NCBI RefSeq assembly: GCF_014656545.1
Contig: NZ_BNDS01000018.1
Span: 1-43,340 of the forward strand
Source of the DNA: Neobacillus kokaensis
GTDB taxonomy: Bacteria > Bacillota > Bacilli > Bacillales > Cytobacillaceae
Length of the DNA: 43,340 nt
Direction: 5' to 3'
In this document: positions 16,035 through 23,854 of the stretch, one piece after another
Numbering within the stretch: the first letter of the stretch is position 1
How the letters are laid out: every line of letters begins with the position of its first letter
Program-made: the position numbers and the translations under genes
Notes under the pieces: model-generated
Told to the model about the DNA's origin: nothing
Seen by the model: the letters and a program-made list of their open reading frames with translations, nothing else
Databases searched by the model: none

Positions 16035-19000
16035 ATGTTAAAAAAATTAATTATTACTTTAATAGTATCTTTATTATCATTAAGTAATTTTTCTGTTTGG
16101 GCGAGTAATGCTGCAGCTGCCACTGATACTCAAGCGGAGGCCAATGGAAGTAAATATGAGGTTTACCCTTTGCCGCAGAGTGAGACATACGACGGAAATA
16201 AATTTTCAATAACAAATGAAGTGAATGTGGTCATTGAAAAAACTATTGATGGACCAACTGTGAATTTCCTTAATCAAATACTAGAATCTAAATCTCTCGA
16301 AATTAGTCACTCTGAAGAAGTTGTCTCAAATAAGACTAATATTATTATTGGTACCAAAAATTCAAAAGGATATGTAGACTCATACTTTAACGAAAACGTC
16401 GAATATGATGGGACAATTTTCAACAAGCAGGATGCATATGTCCTTACCATCGATGAAAAACTCGAAGGAAAGGGAACCATTGCGATACTGGGAAAAGATA
16501 CGGATGCAGCTTATTATGCATTAGCTACGCTTCAAATGATTTTTGAACAAATTCCGGAAAAAAAGATTCAATCGGTAAAATATGAAGATTATTCAGATGC
16601 AAAGTGGAGAGGATTTATTGAAGGCTTTTATGGAATTCCATGGTCGCACGAGGATCGCATAAGCTTAATGCGGTTTGGCGGGAAACTTAAGATGAATTCC
16701 TATATATTTGGACCGAAAGATGATAAGTATCATAATTATGAATGGAGAAAGCCGTATCCGGCTGATGAATTAGCGAAAATCAAGGAATTGGTTGATGTTG
16801 GACATGAATCTAAAACACAATTTGTATGGTCCATACATCCGGGAATGAATACAATCAAGTGGGCTGAATATGACAAAGAACTTGATACATTACTAGCAAA
16901 GCTAGAGCAATTATATAATGTAGGAGTCCGCCAATTTGGGTTATTTATGGATGATATTAGTCTTGATCAATCATTAAAGGACACAGATAAACATGTCAAA
17001 CTAGTAACAGACGTAGCTACCTGGGTAAAAGAAAAAGGGGACATCAAATCATTAATATATTGTCCGCCATATTACAATCAGGCCTGGACAGGAGAAAAAG
17101 GTAAACCTTATTTGCGGGCATTTCAAAATGTTCCTGAAAACGTAGAAATCATGTGGACAGGTAATGATGTTATTGGAAGTGTGAACACAACAGATATGCA
17201 ATGGGTTAAGGATTTAATTGGCAGGGATTCTTACGTTTGGTTGAATTGGCCAGTTAATGGTTACAAAAAGAACAGGCTGCTGCTAGGAAAATTAGACATC
17301 TTAAAGCCGGGTACCCATAATATTTCAGGAGTTGTATCTAATCCATTGGAATTTGCCGAGTTATCAAAAGTTGCCTTATTTGGTGTAGCAGATTATACAT
17401 GGAATATTGATGAATTTAATGTTGAGAAAAGCTGGCAAGAATCATTCAAATATGTTGCACCAGAAGTTGCTGATGAGCTAAAAACAATCGCTTACCATAT
17501 GAGTGATCCCTCTCCAAATGGACGTAACGTCGTGGCCGGCGAATCTGAAAATATTAAAGCAGAGCTTGAACTATTTATGAAACAATTTTCTAATAACGAA
17601 TCGACTGAGGAAGTCGGAAATCAGTTAATTGCTGAGTTTAGCAATGTGCTCCATGCAATAGAAGAATTTAGAAATAAGAGTAACAATAAAGCAATGGTTG
17701 AGGAAATTGAACCTTGGTTAAATTGTCTAAAGTATGTCGTTGAATCCGGTAAGCATGCGATAACTTCTGCTATGGCACTACAAAAGGGCAGTAAGAATGA
17801 AGCATGGGAAGAGCTTGCAAAAGCAACGACAGCTATGTCTGAGTCAAAAAAATTTAGCAGGAAATTGTTAGAAGGTACAGATTTGACAGTTGAAGCCGGT
17901 ACGAAGCGATTAGTTCCTTTTGCTCAACAATTAATGAATAAACTTGATGCTCTTATCTACACTTCGATCAATCCTGAAGCAGTAATTCCGAGCGCAATCA
18001 GTTCTTATAAGGCTTATCCAGATCTTAATAAATTTGTTGATGGTGATCCCAACACTTACGTTTATATAAAGGATAAGCAAGTAAATGACGATTGGTATGG
18101 TGTTGATTTAGGTAAATCAGTCAAAATAAATGATATTCAAATCCTTCAAGGAAGAAATGATAGCGATTACGACATTTTCCATAAAGGTATGTTGGAGTAT
18201 TCGCAAGATGGTGAAAATTGGACATCAATTGGTGAAGAAAGAACTGGATTTAAAGTAACGGCGAAGGATCTTGACATTGAAGCAAGGTATGTAAGATATA
18301 GGTTGACCCATGCTGGAATTCCCGGAGGAAAACCAGACTTATGGACGGCTGTTAGAGAATTCACTGTAAATGGAAATAAAGGAAAAGCAGGAATATATAC
18401 AAATGTAACGAAGCTTAAGGAAACAAATGTAAATGCAATAGAAAATTCGGTAGAAATCGCAAACTTAACAAATATTACATTAAAACCGTCTGAGTATGTA
18501 GGGATTAAATTATCGACAATTGAAAATGTCGCAGAAATTGTCCTCGAAAGTAAGAATGCTGATCTAATATTAGAGTCATCAGAAAATGGAGTGGAATGGA
18601 AAGAGGTTAACCTTGGAGGACCATATCAACCCGCAGCCTATCTTCGATTGATGAATCAAAAGAACGAAGAAGTAACGTTTGATTTAACGAAATTAGCAAT
18701 AATTATTAATAAGTTTACTGAACCTAAAATAAGTCATAACTACAACAAAGTTTATCAAGGAAAAGTAGATAATGTATTTGATGGGAATTTAGAAACGAGA
18801 GTATGGTTTGACGGTAGACAAGATATGGGAAGATATGTTCAGGTAGACATGGGTGGTATTGTTGATATTCAAAATGTGGCTGTTGTTATTAATGACGGTG
18901 AAAAGGACTATTTTAAAAAAGGTGACCTTCAACTTTCGATTGACGGTAAGTCATGGGAAACTGTTCATAGCTTTAATAATCCAGAAAGCAGAGAATTGAA

Positions 19001-19787
19001 TTTCCCTGAGTTTGAAGCTCCATACCGTTACAAACGTGTTCAAATAGAAGGTGGAAAACAAGCAAGATATGTAAGATTATATACAACTGAAACGAAAAGC
19101 GGCTGGTTAGCACTTAATGAAATACTAGTCAATGAAGGTGTAGAACGACCAGGAGTTGGTAACAACAACCCTGCCTTAAAATCAGACCCGTATGGAGACA
19201 TTGGGAATGAAGCGATCTATTCAATTGATCAGAAATTATCAACCTTCTTTACACCGTTAGGAGATCCTAAACCGGGTTATTTCAGTTACAAGATCTCAGA
19301 ACAAACAAAACTAAGTGAAATTATTATCTTACAAAGCCCAACAGGAATTTCAAATGCAGACGTATCGGTTAGAGATCTTAATGGGTGGCATAAATTAGGG
19401 AATTTATCGCAATCCTTAAACACGATTAATACTTCTAATTTTGAACATGTATTAGAGGTTAAACTACAGTGGGATGGGAATGTAAAACCAAAAATTTATG
19501 AAATAATACCAGTTAAGAGGGATGTAGTTACAATAAATCAATTAGATGAAGAATTACAAATGGCGTATGAACAGGGTTGGATTAAAAATGAAGGTGTACT
19601 AAATAGTTTACTCGTAAAGGTCGAGGACATTCAAGAAAATCAAAATAACAAAAAGAAAGCCTATAATGGATTGAATAGTTTAGAGAATCAGGTCCGTGAC
19701 CTATCAGGTGAGAAAATTGATGAATCATACGCAAGAGTTTTATTAGGGATTATAGCTCAATTGAAGAAAGGTTTATATCTAAATTAA
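16035..19787 (+). CDS. Secreted GH84 beta-N-acetylglucosaminidase with CBM32-like domains
   Basis: 1250-residue exported hexosaminidase of the hyaluronidase/NagJ type, likely releasing N-acetylglucosamine from mucin-like or other glycans. Signal peptide: LKKLIITLIVSLLSL. Residues 40-185 form the GH20b-like N-terminal domain. The GH84 barrel starts at about 188 (KWRGFIEGFYGIPWSHEDR), and the catalytic Asp pair is Asp306-Asp307 in GLFMDDIS. A helical domain follows to about 640. F5/8 type C (CBM32-like) sugar-binding domains lie at about 655-785 and 897-1037. The last 85 residues (LDEELQMAYEQGWI onward) look like a FIMAH-type C-terminal domain. ATG 16035 has ribosome site GGAAGGT. No sortase motif. 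It stands alone, with repeat copy B at its stop codon. Confidence 0.93.
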   Translation: MLKKLIITLIVSLLSLSNFSVWASNAAAATDTQAEANGSKYEVYPLPQSETYDGNKFSITNEVNVVIEKTIDGPTVNFLNQILESKSLEISHSEEVVSNKTNIIIGTKNSKGYVDSYFNENVEYDGTIFNKQDAYVLTIDEKLEGKGTIAILGKDTDAAYYALATLQMIFEQIPEKKIQSVKYEDYSDAKWRGFIEGFYGIPWSHEDRISLMRFGGKLKMNSYIFGPKDDKYHNYEWRKPYPADELAKIKELVDVGHESKTQFVWSIHPGMNTIKWAEYDKELDTLLAKLEQLYNVGVRQFGLFMDDISLDQSLKDTDKHVKLVTDVATWVKEKGDIKSLIYCPPYYNQAWTGEKGKPYLRAFQNVPENVEIMWTGNDVIGSVNTTDMQWVKDLIGRDSYVWLNWPVNGYKKNRLLLGKLDILKPGTHNISGVVSNPLEFAELSKVALFGVADYTWNIDEFNVEKSWQESFKYVAPEVADELKTIAYHMSDPSPNGRNVVAGESENIKAELELFMKQFSNNESTEEVGNQLIAEFSNVLHAIEEFRNKSNNKAMVEEIEPWLNCLKYVVESGKHAITSAMALQKGSKNEAWEELAKATTAMSESKKFSRKLLEGTDLTVEAGTKRLVPFAQQLMNKLDALIYTSINPEAVIPSAISSYKAYPDLNKFVDGDPNTYVYIKDKQVNDDWYGVDLGKSVKINDIQILQGRNDSDYDIFHKGMLEYSQDGENWTSIGEERTGFKVTAKDLDIEARYVRYRLTHAGIPGGKPDLWTAVREFTVNGNKGKAGIYTNVTKLKETNVNAIENSVEIANLTNITLKPSEYVGIKLSTIENVAEIVLESKNADLILESSENGVEWKEVNLGGPYQPAAYLRLMNQKNEEVTFDLTKLAIIINKFTEPKISHNYNKVYQGKVDNVFDGNLETRVWFDGRQDMGRYVQVDMGGIVDIQNVAVVINDGEKDYFKKGDLQLSIDGKSWETVHSFNNPESRELNFPEFEAPYRYKRVQIEGGKQARYVRLYTTETKSGWLALNEILVNEGVERPGVGNNNPALKSDPYGDIGNEAIYSIDQKLSTFFTPLGDPKPGYFSYKISEQTKLSEIIILQSPTGISNADVSVRDLNGWHKLGNLSQSLNTINTSNFEHVLEVKLQWDGNVKPKIYEIIPVKRDVVTINQLDEELQMAYEQGWIKNEGVLNSLLVKVEDIQENQNNKKKAYNGLNSLENQVRDLSGEKIDESYARVLLGIIAQLKKGLYLN

Positions 19788-19837
19788 AACCTCATATAGA
19801 TACAACACGGTGAACAGTCCAAAAGTAAATGAGGTTT
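19787..19837 (+). repeat. Intergenic hairpin repeat, copy B
   Basis: AAACCTCAT at 19787-19795 pairs with ATGAGGTTT at 19829-19837 around the core ACGGTGAACAGTCC. The left arm overlaps the last base of the GH84 stop codon. Both outer arms are intact here, but there is no T-run. Confidence 0.7.
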
Positions 19838-19851
19838 GCATAAAATTAACA

Positions 19852-19885
19852 GCCCCTTCTCATTTGATGAAGGGGCGTTGTTTTG
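19852..19885. terminator. Terminator between convergent genes
   Basis: GCCCCTTC at 19852-19859 pairs with GAAGGGGC at 19869-19876, extended by AAC/GTT pairs, with T-rich flanks on both strands. It serves the GH84 gene and the minus-strand gene ending at 19889. Confidence 0.8.
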
Positions 19886-19888
19886 TTA

Positions 19889-20356
19889 TTAATATTCTCC
19901 TTTAATGACAAAATACGAGCCACGAATTGTTCCAGCTAGTTTAGACTTCTGCCTAGCAAACTTAAATTTCCCTTCGAGCTCCCTAGGTACCTCCATCCCC
20001 TCAGATAGTTTAAAACCAACGGCTCGCTTCGGCTTAGGGCCATCAAGCGAATACAGGACGTTGACTGAAAGACCATCCTCATAAAAGACATAAGTCCAAT
20101 CGATATTTTCCACTTGGAAACGCGACGTCTCTAAAGGTTTAGCCGCAAACTCAAGATCACGTTCTTCTTTCAAAATTCGGTTCACATAATCAAGGGTCTC
20201 TTGGCTTTCGCTAGCTGGTACAACGGTAAATTCATGCTTGTATTTGTTCATAAAATAACGGGCTTCATTAGCGCGTAAACCAGCAAGCGCTTCTGCTACT
20301 GGCGAAGACTCTAAACCAACCGTAGAAACTTGTTTAAAATCAACGATATTGGCCAT
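19889..20356 (-). CDS. Conserved-looking protein of unknown function
   Basis: 155 residues from ATG 20356. AGGAGG at 20368-20363 is 6 bases from this ATG and directly touches the ATG at 20362, so the later start is chosen. No signal peptide or membrane segment. The sequence begins MANIVDFKQVSTVGLESSPV, has a mixed alpha/beta pattern, and is rich in charged residues (NEARYFMNKYKHEF, FKLSEGMEVPRELEGKFKFA). I do not recognise the family. It is the second gene of an operon with the GyrI-like protein, 21 bases apart, and so probably shares its role. The divergent WYL regulator may control both. Confidence 0.75.
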   Translation of the reverse strand: MANIVDFKQVSTVGLESSPVAEALAGLRANEARYFMNKYKHEFTVVPASESQETLDYVNRILKEERDLEFAAKPLETSRFQVENIDWTYVFYEDGLSVNVLYSLDGPKPKRAVGFKLSEGMEVPRELEGKFKFARQKSKLAGTIRGSYFVIKGEY

Positions 20357-20377
20357 TTCCATCCTCCTATTACTTCA

Positions 20378-20857
20378 TTACTTCCTCACAACAGGAATCC
20401 ACATTTCACCAAAAACTAAGCCGTTTTGCTGCCCCATCTCAACCGCTGCATTTGGTCCGCCAACATAGGCAAAATCCTTTGCTTCTGGCAAGACTTGACC
20501 AAAGGCAATGCCAGTAAGGATATTACTCAACTCTTCAGACGTCTTCGCTTCACCTTTAACAACCAGGTATTCCCCCTTAGGAAATTGGATCACCCTGTCT
20601 GCTTCTGGCAGCGATTCATCTGTCATGACGCCGGCATAATGCATCATCTTGTTATTCACCGCTTCGTTCACTACAAAAATGTAGTCATTTGTGGCTATGG
20701 CTTTTAAAGAATCAAGCCTTCCATCTTGTTTGATGGCTTGCCAAAAGTCTGACTTTTCCTTATTTATACCTGCATAGTCTGTGTAATGACTCTTAAGCTC
20801 AGTGCCAATACCTAGAACGGTAAAGCTATCTTTTTCTTCCAGTTTATAATCTGCCAT
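20378..20857 (-). CDS. GyrI-like effector-binding domain protein
   Basis: 159-residue stand-alone GyrI-like domain (the AraC effector-binding or SOUL-related fold). It begins YKLEEKDSFTVLGIGTEL and ends VFGEMWIPVVRK, the same opening and closing pattern as the C-terminal domain of the AraC-type regulator at 4870-5733. Single-domain members bind small molecules or act as drug-sequestering or hydrolytic proteins. The start is ATG 20857, with AGAGGA about 10 bases upstream. It is the first gene of a two-gene minus-strand operon and is divergent from the WYL-domain regulator. Confidence 0.8.
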   Translation of the reverse strand: MADYKLEEKDSFTVLGIGTELKSHYTDYAGINKEKSDFWQAIKQDGRLDSLKAIATNDYIFVVNEAVNNKMMHYAGVMTDESLPEADRVIQFPKGEYLVVKGEAKTSEELSNILTGIAFGQVLPEAKDFAYVGGPNAAVEMGQQNGLVFGEMWIPVVRK

Positions 20858-20902
20858 ATAGATCCCATCCTCTTTTTTTAAATTGGCTTGTTAAAGAACA
20901 AT

Positions 20903-21045
20903 GTTGATTTTTTGATTGGAGCGGAAGGTGCGAGACTCCTGCGGGAGCAGCGGGACTGGTGAGACCCCACAGGCGCTTTCAGCGTCGAGGAGGCTCACCG
21001 CCCGCCCCGCGGAAAGCGAGCATCCTGGAGCGGAAATCAGCAACT
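20903..21045. repeat. GC-rich dispersed element of bacilli
   Basis: A GC-rich block (TGCGAGACTCCTGCGGGAGC, then GAGGAGGCTCACCGCCCG, then CGCGGAAAGCGAGCATCCTG) in otherwise AT-rich DNA. I recognise its wording from many Bacillaceae genomes, where near-identical copies are scattered between genes. Ends are inverted (GTTGATTT at 20903, AAATCAGCAAC at 21035). Internal stems include CTCCTGCGGGAG. It carries no transposase and is probably a MITE-like or REP-like element or a structured RNA. Confidence 0.7.
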
Positions 21046-21151
21046 ATGTTTAACACAGCCTTCAAATGAATCAAATGACTTGTTTTTTCACTTGATGAGT
21101 TTATAATAGCCTTAAATCATGTCAAAAAGTGATACTGTTTAGGAGGCCTTG

Positions 21152-22114
21152 ATGAAAAAAGTTGAACGGATTAATATCATCATGCGGTATATCAACAACC
21201 GATCCCACTTTACCATTACTGAAATCATGCGGGAATTTAATATTTCTCGTTCGACAGCTATTAGAGACATTAGAGAAATTGAAGCCATGGGGATGCCGCT
21301 TGTCGCTGAAGTTGGAAGGGATGGGGGTTATTTTGTCATGAACAATTCTGTTCTGCCCACAGTCCGCTTTACCGATAATGAGATTAAAGCTCTCTTTATT
21401 GCCTTTATGGCAACTAGAAATCAACAACTCCCTTATCTAAAGAGCCGTCAGTCTTTAGCTGAAAAATTACTGGGCCTCATTTCAGAAAATCAGCAAGATG
21501 ACCTTGTTCTATTAAATCAAATCTTGCTATTTGAAGGGACAAACCCGAATAATCCTGACCTGCTGGAACTGTCAGACCTCCCACATCCTATGTTAGAAAA
21601 ACTTATCCAAATTCTCCTTTTGGATCGCTATTTATTGATTACCTTTAAAGAGGAGAAGGCAGAAAAATCTTATCCCATTTATCTCTTCCACCTTTATCGC
21701 GAAAAAAGCCATTGGCTGATTGAAGGCTTTGACATAAAGGAAGAAAAGAGGAGGATTGTTCCTGTCGACCATCTCACCAATGTCGAACCCTACTTGACGA
21801 AAAAAAGATTAAGTAAGAAAAAGATGTTAGAAAAACTAAGTAAGCAGGAAGAAGGAATCAACCTTGTCCTTGAACTTGGTCCAAAAGCGATTGCCCAGTT
21901 CAGAAAATACCATCCTTTAAAAGTCTCAATTTCCTATACGAATCCTTACCAAACCACAGCTTTACTAAAGTCTTTCATCAATGTTAATAATCCCGAAGAA
22001 TTGACCGAGATAACCAATTGGCTGCTTTTCCTAGGTGGGGATATCAAGGTAAGGGACGTGCCACAAGAAGTCTTAGAAGGTTTACAAGAGAGATTAAACT
22101 TATTTTGCCCATAA
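21152..22114 (+). CDS. WYL-domain transcriptional regulator (YafY-type)
   Basis: 320-residue regulator. The N-terminal winged helix-turn-helix (about residues 1-60) is of the HTH_11/DeoR type: INIIMRYINNRSHFTITEIM then FNISRSTAIRDIREIEAMG. A WYL domain follows at about 140-215, with the signature KSHWLIEGFDIKEEKRRI. WYL regulators sense nucleic-acid or nucleotide-like ligands or small molecules. The start is ATG 21152, with AGGAGG 5 bases upstream. It is divergent from the GyrI-like operon, with the GC-rich element in between. Control of that operon is inferred from position only. Confidence 0.9.
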   Translation: MKKVERINIIMRYINNRSHFTITEIMREFNISRSTAIRDIREIEAMGMPLVAEVGRDGGYFVMNNSVLPTVRFTDNEIKALFIAFMATRNQQLPYLKSRQSLAEKLLGLISENQQDDLVLLNQILLFEGTNPNNPDLLELSDLPHPMLEKLIQILLLDRYLLITFKEEKAEKSYPIYLFHLYREKSHWLIEGFDIKEEKRRIVPVDHLTNVEPYLTKKRLSKKKMLEKLSKQEEGINLVLELGPKAIAQFRKYHPLKVSISYTNPYQTTALLKSFINVNNPEELTEITNWLLFLGGDIKVRDVPQEVLEGLQERLNLFCP

Positions 22115-22280
22115 GCAGTGCCAGTTTAAACCAAATAACTTTGAGCTTAGCCAGTTGCGGGGTACTCCCTATTTTTGCCCCCAGATAAGATAATGGTTCC
22201 TGAAGGTAGGAGATTTTTTAAAAGGGTAATAGAATTTTTATCATTATTATCTAGTAATTTTATTTTGGTAAACAAAGGTT

Positions 22281-22338
22281 AAGGCTCATTTAGATGCGTC
22301 ACGGTGAACCACATTATAAGAAGTGAGGTTTTTTTTTA
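22281..22338 (+). repeat. Intergenic hairpin repeat, copy C
   Basis: GGCTCATTTAGATGCGTC, then ACGGTGAACCACATTATAAG, then AAGTGAGG and nine or more T. The CTCA/TGAG arms still pair. With the T-run it could terminate transcription of the WYL regulator gene. Confidence 0.65.
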
Positions 22339-22439
22339 AAACTAATAGGTTGATTTACTGTTCTATCCCTTTGAATTTTAGGTAACATCTGATTTTTAGA
22401 TAAACATAACAAATCGAGAAGTTTTTTATCTTCAAAAAG

Positions 22440-22483
22440 AAAAAGCTGACGTGGCTATATGATATTGCCTTCGTCAGCTTTTT
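22440..22483. terminator. Perfect 12-bp hairpin terminator
   Basis: AAAAAGCTGACG at 22440-22451 pairs with CGTCAGCTTTTT at 22472-22483, with a T-run after it. It has the form of an intrinsic terminator but sits 325 bases after the regulator gene. Confidence 0.75.
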
Positions 22484-22735
22484 CTTTGTTAAAACGAATA
22501 AGACTCCGTAATCCTCATTAGATTAGAAAATTAAAAAATACGCTTTGGTTATATTTCTGAAAATATAGATTACAAATTCTGTTTAAATTTAATGTTATAT
22601 TAATAAAATAAATTTTAATCTCAATTCACAACCCTTTGATGGAAAAGTTTGAGCATGGTCGATACACAGCTTAATAAAGGCGTGTGAGCGAAGCTCCGCC
22701 ACAGAAAAAATAAGATATAAGATAGAGGAGCGGTT
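22484..22735. other. Leader region of the YczE-like gene
   Basis: AT-rich, then a compact GC-rich hairpin near 22678-22700 (GGCG..AGC-GAA-GCT..CGCC) about 35 bases before the start codon. It does not match a riboswitch class known to me. Confidence 0.35.
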
Positions 22736-23371
22736 ATGATAAAGGAATGGATTTTACGCTGGTCTTTTTTTATTTTTGGATTAATGGTTTTAGCATTTGG
22801 CATATCTTTAACAATTGAAGGGAAGCATTTAGGGATTGGACCATGGGATGTTTTTCATTATGGTCTATTTACTAAATTTGGCTTTACTATTGGAACTTGG
22901 TCGATAATAAGTGGATTTGTACTCTTGTTGATCAGTTCAATCTTCAATAAGTCATGGCCAAAAATAGGGGCCTTTTTGAATATGTTGTTTCTAGGATTAT
23001 TTATTGATCTTTTTAATTGGATGTTACCTAGCATTGCTAGTTTAGCAGGAGGAACAATTGCCTTTATCATAGGGGTTGTTTTCATTGGATACGGTATCGG
23101 ATTATATGTTTCAGCTGATTTTGGAGCGGGTCCTAGAGACAGCTTTATGTTATTAATTGTTGAAAAAACGGGCTGGAGTATCCCATTGGTTAGAAATGGA
23201 ATTGAAGTGCTCATTTTTCTCCTTGGTTGGATGTTAGGGGGGCCTGTTGGAATTGGAACAGTGTTAATAGCGTTTGGATTAGGCCCAATTTTAGGATTTT
23301 CTATCCCTCAATGTAAGAAACTTATGGCGTATTTCCTTGACAAAAAAGATTTCCTGTTAACGGATATCTAG
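22736..23371 (+). CDS. YczE/YyaS/YitT-type membrane protein
   Basis: 211-residue integral membrane protein with five to six hydrophobic segments. The family-like motif LGIGPWDVFHYGL near residue 32 and its repeat-like counterpart SADFGAGPRDSFMLLI near 122 show an internal duplication typical of this family. Ribosome site AGAGGAG at 22724-22730 sits 5 bases before ATG 22736. Relatives are uncharacterised membrane proteins, one of which is linked to antibiotic production in Bacillus. The function and substrate are unknown. No operon partner. Confidence 0.85.
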   Translation: MIKEWILRWSFFIFGLMVLAFGISLTIEGKHLGIGPWDVFHYGLFTKFGFTIGTWSIISGFVLLLISSIFNKSWPKIGAFLNMLFLGLFIDLFNWMLPSIASLAGGTIAFIIGVVFIGYGIGLYVSADFGAGPRDSFMLLIVEKTGWSIPLVRNGIEVLIFLLGWMLGGPVGIGTVLIAFGLGPILGFSIPQCKKLMAYFLDKKDFLLTDI

Positions 23372-23528
23372 ACAATTAAAAATAAATAAGCACGATGTAT
23401 GAGTATCCCTTCATGGGGGGAATCCTGTCATTTCAAAAGTATTTCTTCTTTGCTTATGTCGATAAAGTAAGATGGATATACGACCGTTTTGTTAAAATTC
23501 CTTTAGTATTTTTATTTTTCAAAAGTTA

Positions 23529-23557
23529 TTGACTATTCTTAATAACCACTGTAAAGT
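23529..23557 (+). promoter_or_regulatory. Promoter of the SAM riboswitch transcript
   Basis: TTGACT at 23529-23534 and TAAAGT at 23552-23557 with a 17-base spacer, 25 bases before the riboswitch. The -10 is imperfect. Confidence 0.45.
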
Positions 23558-23581
23558 ATAAATTAATTTAATACGGAAAAA

Positions 23582-23698
23582 TCCTTATCGCGAGTCAGGG
23601 GAGGAAATTGGTCTTATGATCCTGCAGCAACCTATTATTTTCGGAAAGAAAATAAAAAGGTGCTAATTCCAACAGACAATTTGTCTGAGAGATGAGGA
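23582..23698 (+). promoter_or_regulatory. SAM-I (S-box) riboswitch
   Basis: P1 pairs TCCTTATC at 23582-23589 with GATGAGGA near 23691-23698 (one G-T). Conserved S-box blocks are in order: GGGGAGGAAATTGG, TATGATCCTGCAGCAACC, AAGGTGCTAATTCC, and TGAGAGATGAGG. High S-adenosylmethionine should favour the terminator that follows and shut off the symporter and OsmC genes. Confidence 0.9.
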
Positions 23699-23708
23699 AG
23701 AGATAAAG

Positions 23709-23736
23709 CCTCTTCCTCCTGGAAGAGGTTTTTTTC
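23709..23736 (+). terminator. Riboswitch-controlled terminator
   Basis: CCTCTTCC at 23709-23716 pairs with GGAAGAGG at 23721-23728, followed by TTTTTTT. It lies between the SAM riboswitch and the symporter gene and is the expression platform. Confidence 0.88.
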
Positions 23737-23854
23737 AAGTTTAAGACCTCTCCTTTCTCGCGAGGACTGTTCCATCTCACGCTTTATTCCGACTAATCAT
23801 ATGTATTTAGTTATGAAAAATCGGAAAAATTTTGAAGAAATTAGGGGGTTTCAT

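Noticed and set aside
22678..22700. Riboswitch in front of the YczE-like gene
   Set aside because: There is a compact hairpin, but none of the conserved blocks of a riboswitch class I know.
23582..23736. T-box leader in front of the symporter gene
   Set aside because: The conserved blocks and P1 match the S-box, and there is no T-box AGGGTGGnACCGCG sequence.
23801..23854. ATG 23801 as start of the symporter
   Set aside because: No ribosome site, and 18 extra polar residues before the first membrane helix. ATG 23855 has AGGGGG at good distance.
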